From the NCBI GenBank assembly GCA_903873915.1, contig CAIQQH010000008.1, forward strand, positions 1 through 64,000: a stretch of DNA of 64,000 bases. The letters run 5' to 3'. The notes beneath the pieces were generated by a model that saw only the letters and a program-made list of their open reading frames with translations, did not search any database and was not told where the DNA came from. Positions 61,845 to 64,000 of the stretch are shown here, in pieces. The stretch is from an uncultured Flavobacteriia bacterium. Its GTDB lineage: Bacteria > Bacteroidota > Bacteroidia > Flavobacteriales_D > Crocinitomicaceae. A program made the position numbers and the translations under genes. Numbering within the stretch: the stretch's first letter is position 1; every line of letters begins with the position of its first letter.

Positions 61845-63545
61845 ATGAAAAATCAAAGCATTAAAGTCTTGGCTTTCGCGGTGGTTGCAGGTAGCCTTCT
61901 ATCGAGCTGTGACCTTTTGAAAGACCTTCAATACAAAGTAACGCCAAGCCCACTTGAAATGCACGGAGATTCTGTCCGTGTGAGAGTTGAAGTAACTTTC
62001 CCGGAGAAAGGGATTAAGAAAAAAGCGAGTGCTGAAATCACTCCAATGTTAGGAAGTACAGCGTTAAAAACTGTTACTGTACTTGGAGAAAAAGCGACTG
62101 GTAACGGATCGGTTATTCAGTATAAGCCAGGAGGAAAAATGGTTTACGAAGATGTTACCGTTTACAAAGCAGACATGGAAAATGCTGATTTGAAAGTAAC
62201 TGGAAAAGTATATAAAGGAGGTAAAGAAAAAGAAGGTGCATTTACAGACACTAAAATTGCTGATGCAACGATTATCACTCCATACCTTGTAAACAAAGAT
62301 TTCAAAGTGATTTTCGCTAAAGACGAATTCAAGCGAGTAACTCCAGAAATTTTTGTTTCTCAATTGAACTTTGACAAAGGGAAATCTTTGGTGAAAGCGA
62401 CTGAGTTGAAAGAGAAAGACATCACTGATTACGCTGCTTGGTTGGTTGCTGCACAAGCGAATGCCCGTATTGCAATCAAAACAATTGACGTCGTGGGTTA
62501 TGCTTCACCTGAAGGAGAAGAAGATAAAAACAATTCATTGTCTACAGAGCGTGCTGAGGCAGGAAAGAAAGCAATGATTGATCTTGCGAAAAAAGCAAAG
62601 AACACAATTGCACAAGGTGAAGTATACGTATTGAATGGTAAAGGAGAAGACTTCATTGGTTTCAAAAAAGAGTTGAGTACTTCTACAATGAACGAAGACG
62701 AGAAGAACTTGGTGATCCGCGTTCTTGAAAAAGTGGCGGATCCAGCTCAACGTGAGATTGAAATGCGCAACATGGCGGTAACATTTACTTACCTAGACAA
62801 AAACATCTTCCCGAAATTGAGAAGAAGTGAAGTGATCGTAAACTACGATCTTACTGGTTATACTGACGAAGAATTGAAAGCACTTGCTGCTTCAACTCCA
62901 GATTCATTGGATCTTGAAGAATTGTTGTTCACTGCTACATTGGTGAAAGACATGAACCAGAAGTTGGCGATCTACAACGTAGCTTGTAAAAACTATCCAA
63001 ATGACAACCGCGCATACAACAATGCAGGAGCTGTATTGTACATGCAAAACAAAATGGATGAAGCAAAAGCGAAGTTTGAGAAAGCAAACAGCATCAAAGA
63101 CAATGCGATTTCTAAAAACAACTTGGCCGCAATCGCTGGAGTTAAAGGTGACCGAGCTAAAGCAAAACAATTGCTTGGACAAGCGAAAGGTGCTGGATCA
63201 GAAGTGAACTACAATATGGGGATTATTCACATCCAAAACGGAAGCTATGCTGATGCGGTTTCAAGCTTTGGTTCTGAAAAATCATTCAACTCATCACTTG
63301 CTCAACTCTTGAACGGGAACGCAGAAGGAGCAATGAAATCAATCGATGCTTCATCTGACAAAGATTCAGCTCAAGGGTACTACTTGAAAGCTGTTGCTGC
63401 TGCACGTTCTAACAATGCAGACGCAGCTGCAAGCAACTTGAAAAATGCCATCGCGAAAGACGGTTCAATGAAAGGCAAAGCAGCAAACGATCGTGAATTC
63501 TTGAAATTCGCTGACAACGCAGCATTTATGGCAGTGGTGAAATAA
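61845..63545 (+). CDS. TPR/OmpA-like outer membrane lipoprotein
   Basis: 566 aa. Lipobox SLLSSC (Cys22). An N-terminal beta-rich domain (about 25-160), then an OmpA-like peptidoglycan-associated domain (about 175-265: LNFDKGKSLVKATELKEKD, VVGYASPEGEEDKNNSLS followed by TERAEAGKKAMI), then TPR-like repeats (about 370-540: DNRAYNNAGAVLYMQNKMDE). Such proteins anchor the outer membrane to peptidoglycan and may be abundant; codon use here favours a narrow set (GAA, AAA, GCT), fitting high expression. A strong terminator follows. Confidence 0.85.
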   Translation: MKNQSIKVLAFAVVAGSLLSSCDLLKDLQYKVTPSPLEMHGDSVRVRVEVTFPEKGIKKKASAEITPMLGSTALKTVTVLGEKATGNGSVIQYKPGGKMVYEDVTVYKADMENADLKVTGKVYKGGKEKEGAFTDTKIADATIITPYLVNKDFKVIFAKDEFKRVTPEIFVSQLNFDKGKSLVKATELKEKDITDYAAWLVAAQANARIAIKTIDVVGYASPEGEEDKNNSLSTERAEAGKKAMIDLAKKAKNTIAQGEVYVLNGKGEDFIGFKKELSTSTMNEDEKNLVIRVLEKVADPAQREIEMRNMAVTFTYLDKNIFPKLRRSEVIVNYDLTGYTDEELKALAASTPDSLDLEELLFTATLVKDMNQKLAIYNVACKNYPNDNRAYNNAGAVLYMQNKMDEAKAKFEKANSIKDNAISKNNLAAIAGVKGDRAKAKQLLGQAKGAGSEVNYNMGIIHIQNGSYADAVSSFGSEKSFNSSLAQLLNGNAEGAMKSIDASSDKDSAQGYYLKAVAAARSNNADAAASNLKNAIAKDGSMKGKAANDREFLKFADNAAFMAVVK

Positions 63546-63567
63546 TCCACTCCTCACAATACAAAAG

Positions 63568-63598
63568 AATCCCGCTGGAATAGCGGGATTTTTTTTTG
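63568..63598 (+). terminator. Intrinsic terminator after the OmpA/TPR lipoprotein gene
   Basis: AATCCCGCT, loop GGAAT, AGCGGGATT followed by eight T on the plus strand. Confidence 0.9.
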
Positions 63599-63612
63599 TG
63601 TTCATTTTTGAA

Positions 63613-64000
63613 TTAGCGACTCACAACGTGAAGGCAGGTTTGCCAGACCTCATAGGTTACCCAACATTTTTTCTCTTTTCGAAGTTCAAACAAGGAGTGC
63701 ATGAGCATTTGTCCTAAATAATGTACTTCCCCTTCCGATAGTGGATGTTCGGCGAAAAATGTCTTATAGGACAGGTCAAATGTTGTTCCGTGAAGGTGCG
63801 GGCTATTGCGCACCGAGTTTCTATTTCTGCGTTGTAAACGACGAATGGATTCCTCTGTTCGCAGCACTGAAGTAACAGTAAAACGGGTGCATTCCAATCC
63901 CGTATTTTCCAATTTCCGCTGAAAGCGTTCCCCAATTTCTATCAACAGCTCATGAGCATCCTGAACCAAATAGGGGTATGAGTAATACATGGTATCAAGA
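63613..64000 (-). CDS. DUF5715/M15-peptidase-like protein, N-terminus cut by window edge
   Basis: The frame stays open to the right edge; a Met at 63990 is within it but may be internal (LDT precedes it). At least 128 codons. SPHLHGTTFDLSY resembles the His-x6-Asp zinc motif of DUF5715 and M15-type peptidases or D-Ala-D-Ala carboxypeptidases, and TVTSVLRTEESIRRLQRRN is the arginine-rich TSxxR region preceding it. CWVTYEVWQTCLHVVS at the end supplies a further His as expected. Probably a cell-wall peptidase or relative; partial. Confidence 0.7.
   Translation of the reverse strand, partial: LDTMYYSYPYLVQDAHELLIEIGERFQRKLENTGLECTRFTVTSVLRTEESIRRLQRRNRNSVRNSPHLHGTTFDLSYKTFFAEHPLSEGEVHYLGQMLMHSLFELRKEKKCWVTYEVWQTCLHVVSR

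Overview
This window is chromosomal DNA from a member of the Bacteroidota, most likely a gliding flavobacterium of the Flavobacteriales (Fluviicola/Crocinitomicaceae-like; the rank is inferred). The signs are gldE and gldD, type IX secretion (T9SS) substrates with C-terminal sorting domains, families restricted to Bacteroidota (DUF4290, DUF4296, DUF3127), promoters with the Bacteroidota -7 element TAnnTTTG, and few visible Shine-Dalgarno sequences. Base composition is moderately AT-rich. One tRNA and no rRNA genes were seen.

Layout. 1-5.5 kb: end-truncated phytoene-desaturase-like gene, orphan paaZ, TPR-adenylate cyclase, dusB. 5.5-9.0 kb: an operon of a GNAT-like protein and two membrane desaturases, flanked on both sides by paralogous predicted small RNAs (about 95 nt) that have their own promoters, a covarying hairpin and a terminator. 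9.1-14.4 kb: a minus-strand run of housekeeping genes (purL, a DUF4290 gene, murA, a TlpA-like thioredoxin and a PhnA-like protein). 14.6-18.8 kb: two secreted proteins, one with a long collagen-like Gly-X-Y tract. 19-41 kb: core genes (lptG-like, tgt, ECF sigma factor, rsmG, PafA-like phosphatase, miaE, M14 carboxypeptidase, sppA, tig, tRNA-Leu, an ABC-F ATPase, ruvC) mixed with glycosyltransferases and membrane proteins.

41.3-50.8 kb is an accessory region that looks like a conflict/defence island. It holds a 1103-aa protein with a HEPN-type RxxxxH motif and a discoidin (F5/8 type C) domain, a decayed gene remnant, a partial duplication of a PPP-type phosphatase gene, a membrane-anchored protein resembling SMODS-associated NUDIX, a divergent 2H phosphodiesterase, a MITE-like element, a 637-aa coiled-coil/two-TM protein and a membrane-anchored CbxX-type AAA+ ATPase.

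51-64 kb returns to core genes: DUF4296 lipoprotein/dihydroorotase/dolichol-phosphate-mannose-synthase-like operon, a choice-of-anchor B T9SS substrate, recX-like, rng, a 29-aa very basic protein not called by length-limited gene finders, HU, then the colinear mutY-ssb-gldE-gldD-folK block, an OmpA/TPR lipoprotein, and a gene cut by the right edge.

The two most novel-looking items are the paired small RNAs around the desaturase operon and the accessory region. Functions assigned below come from motifs read by eye; no database search was run.
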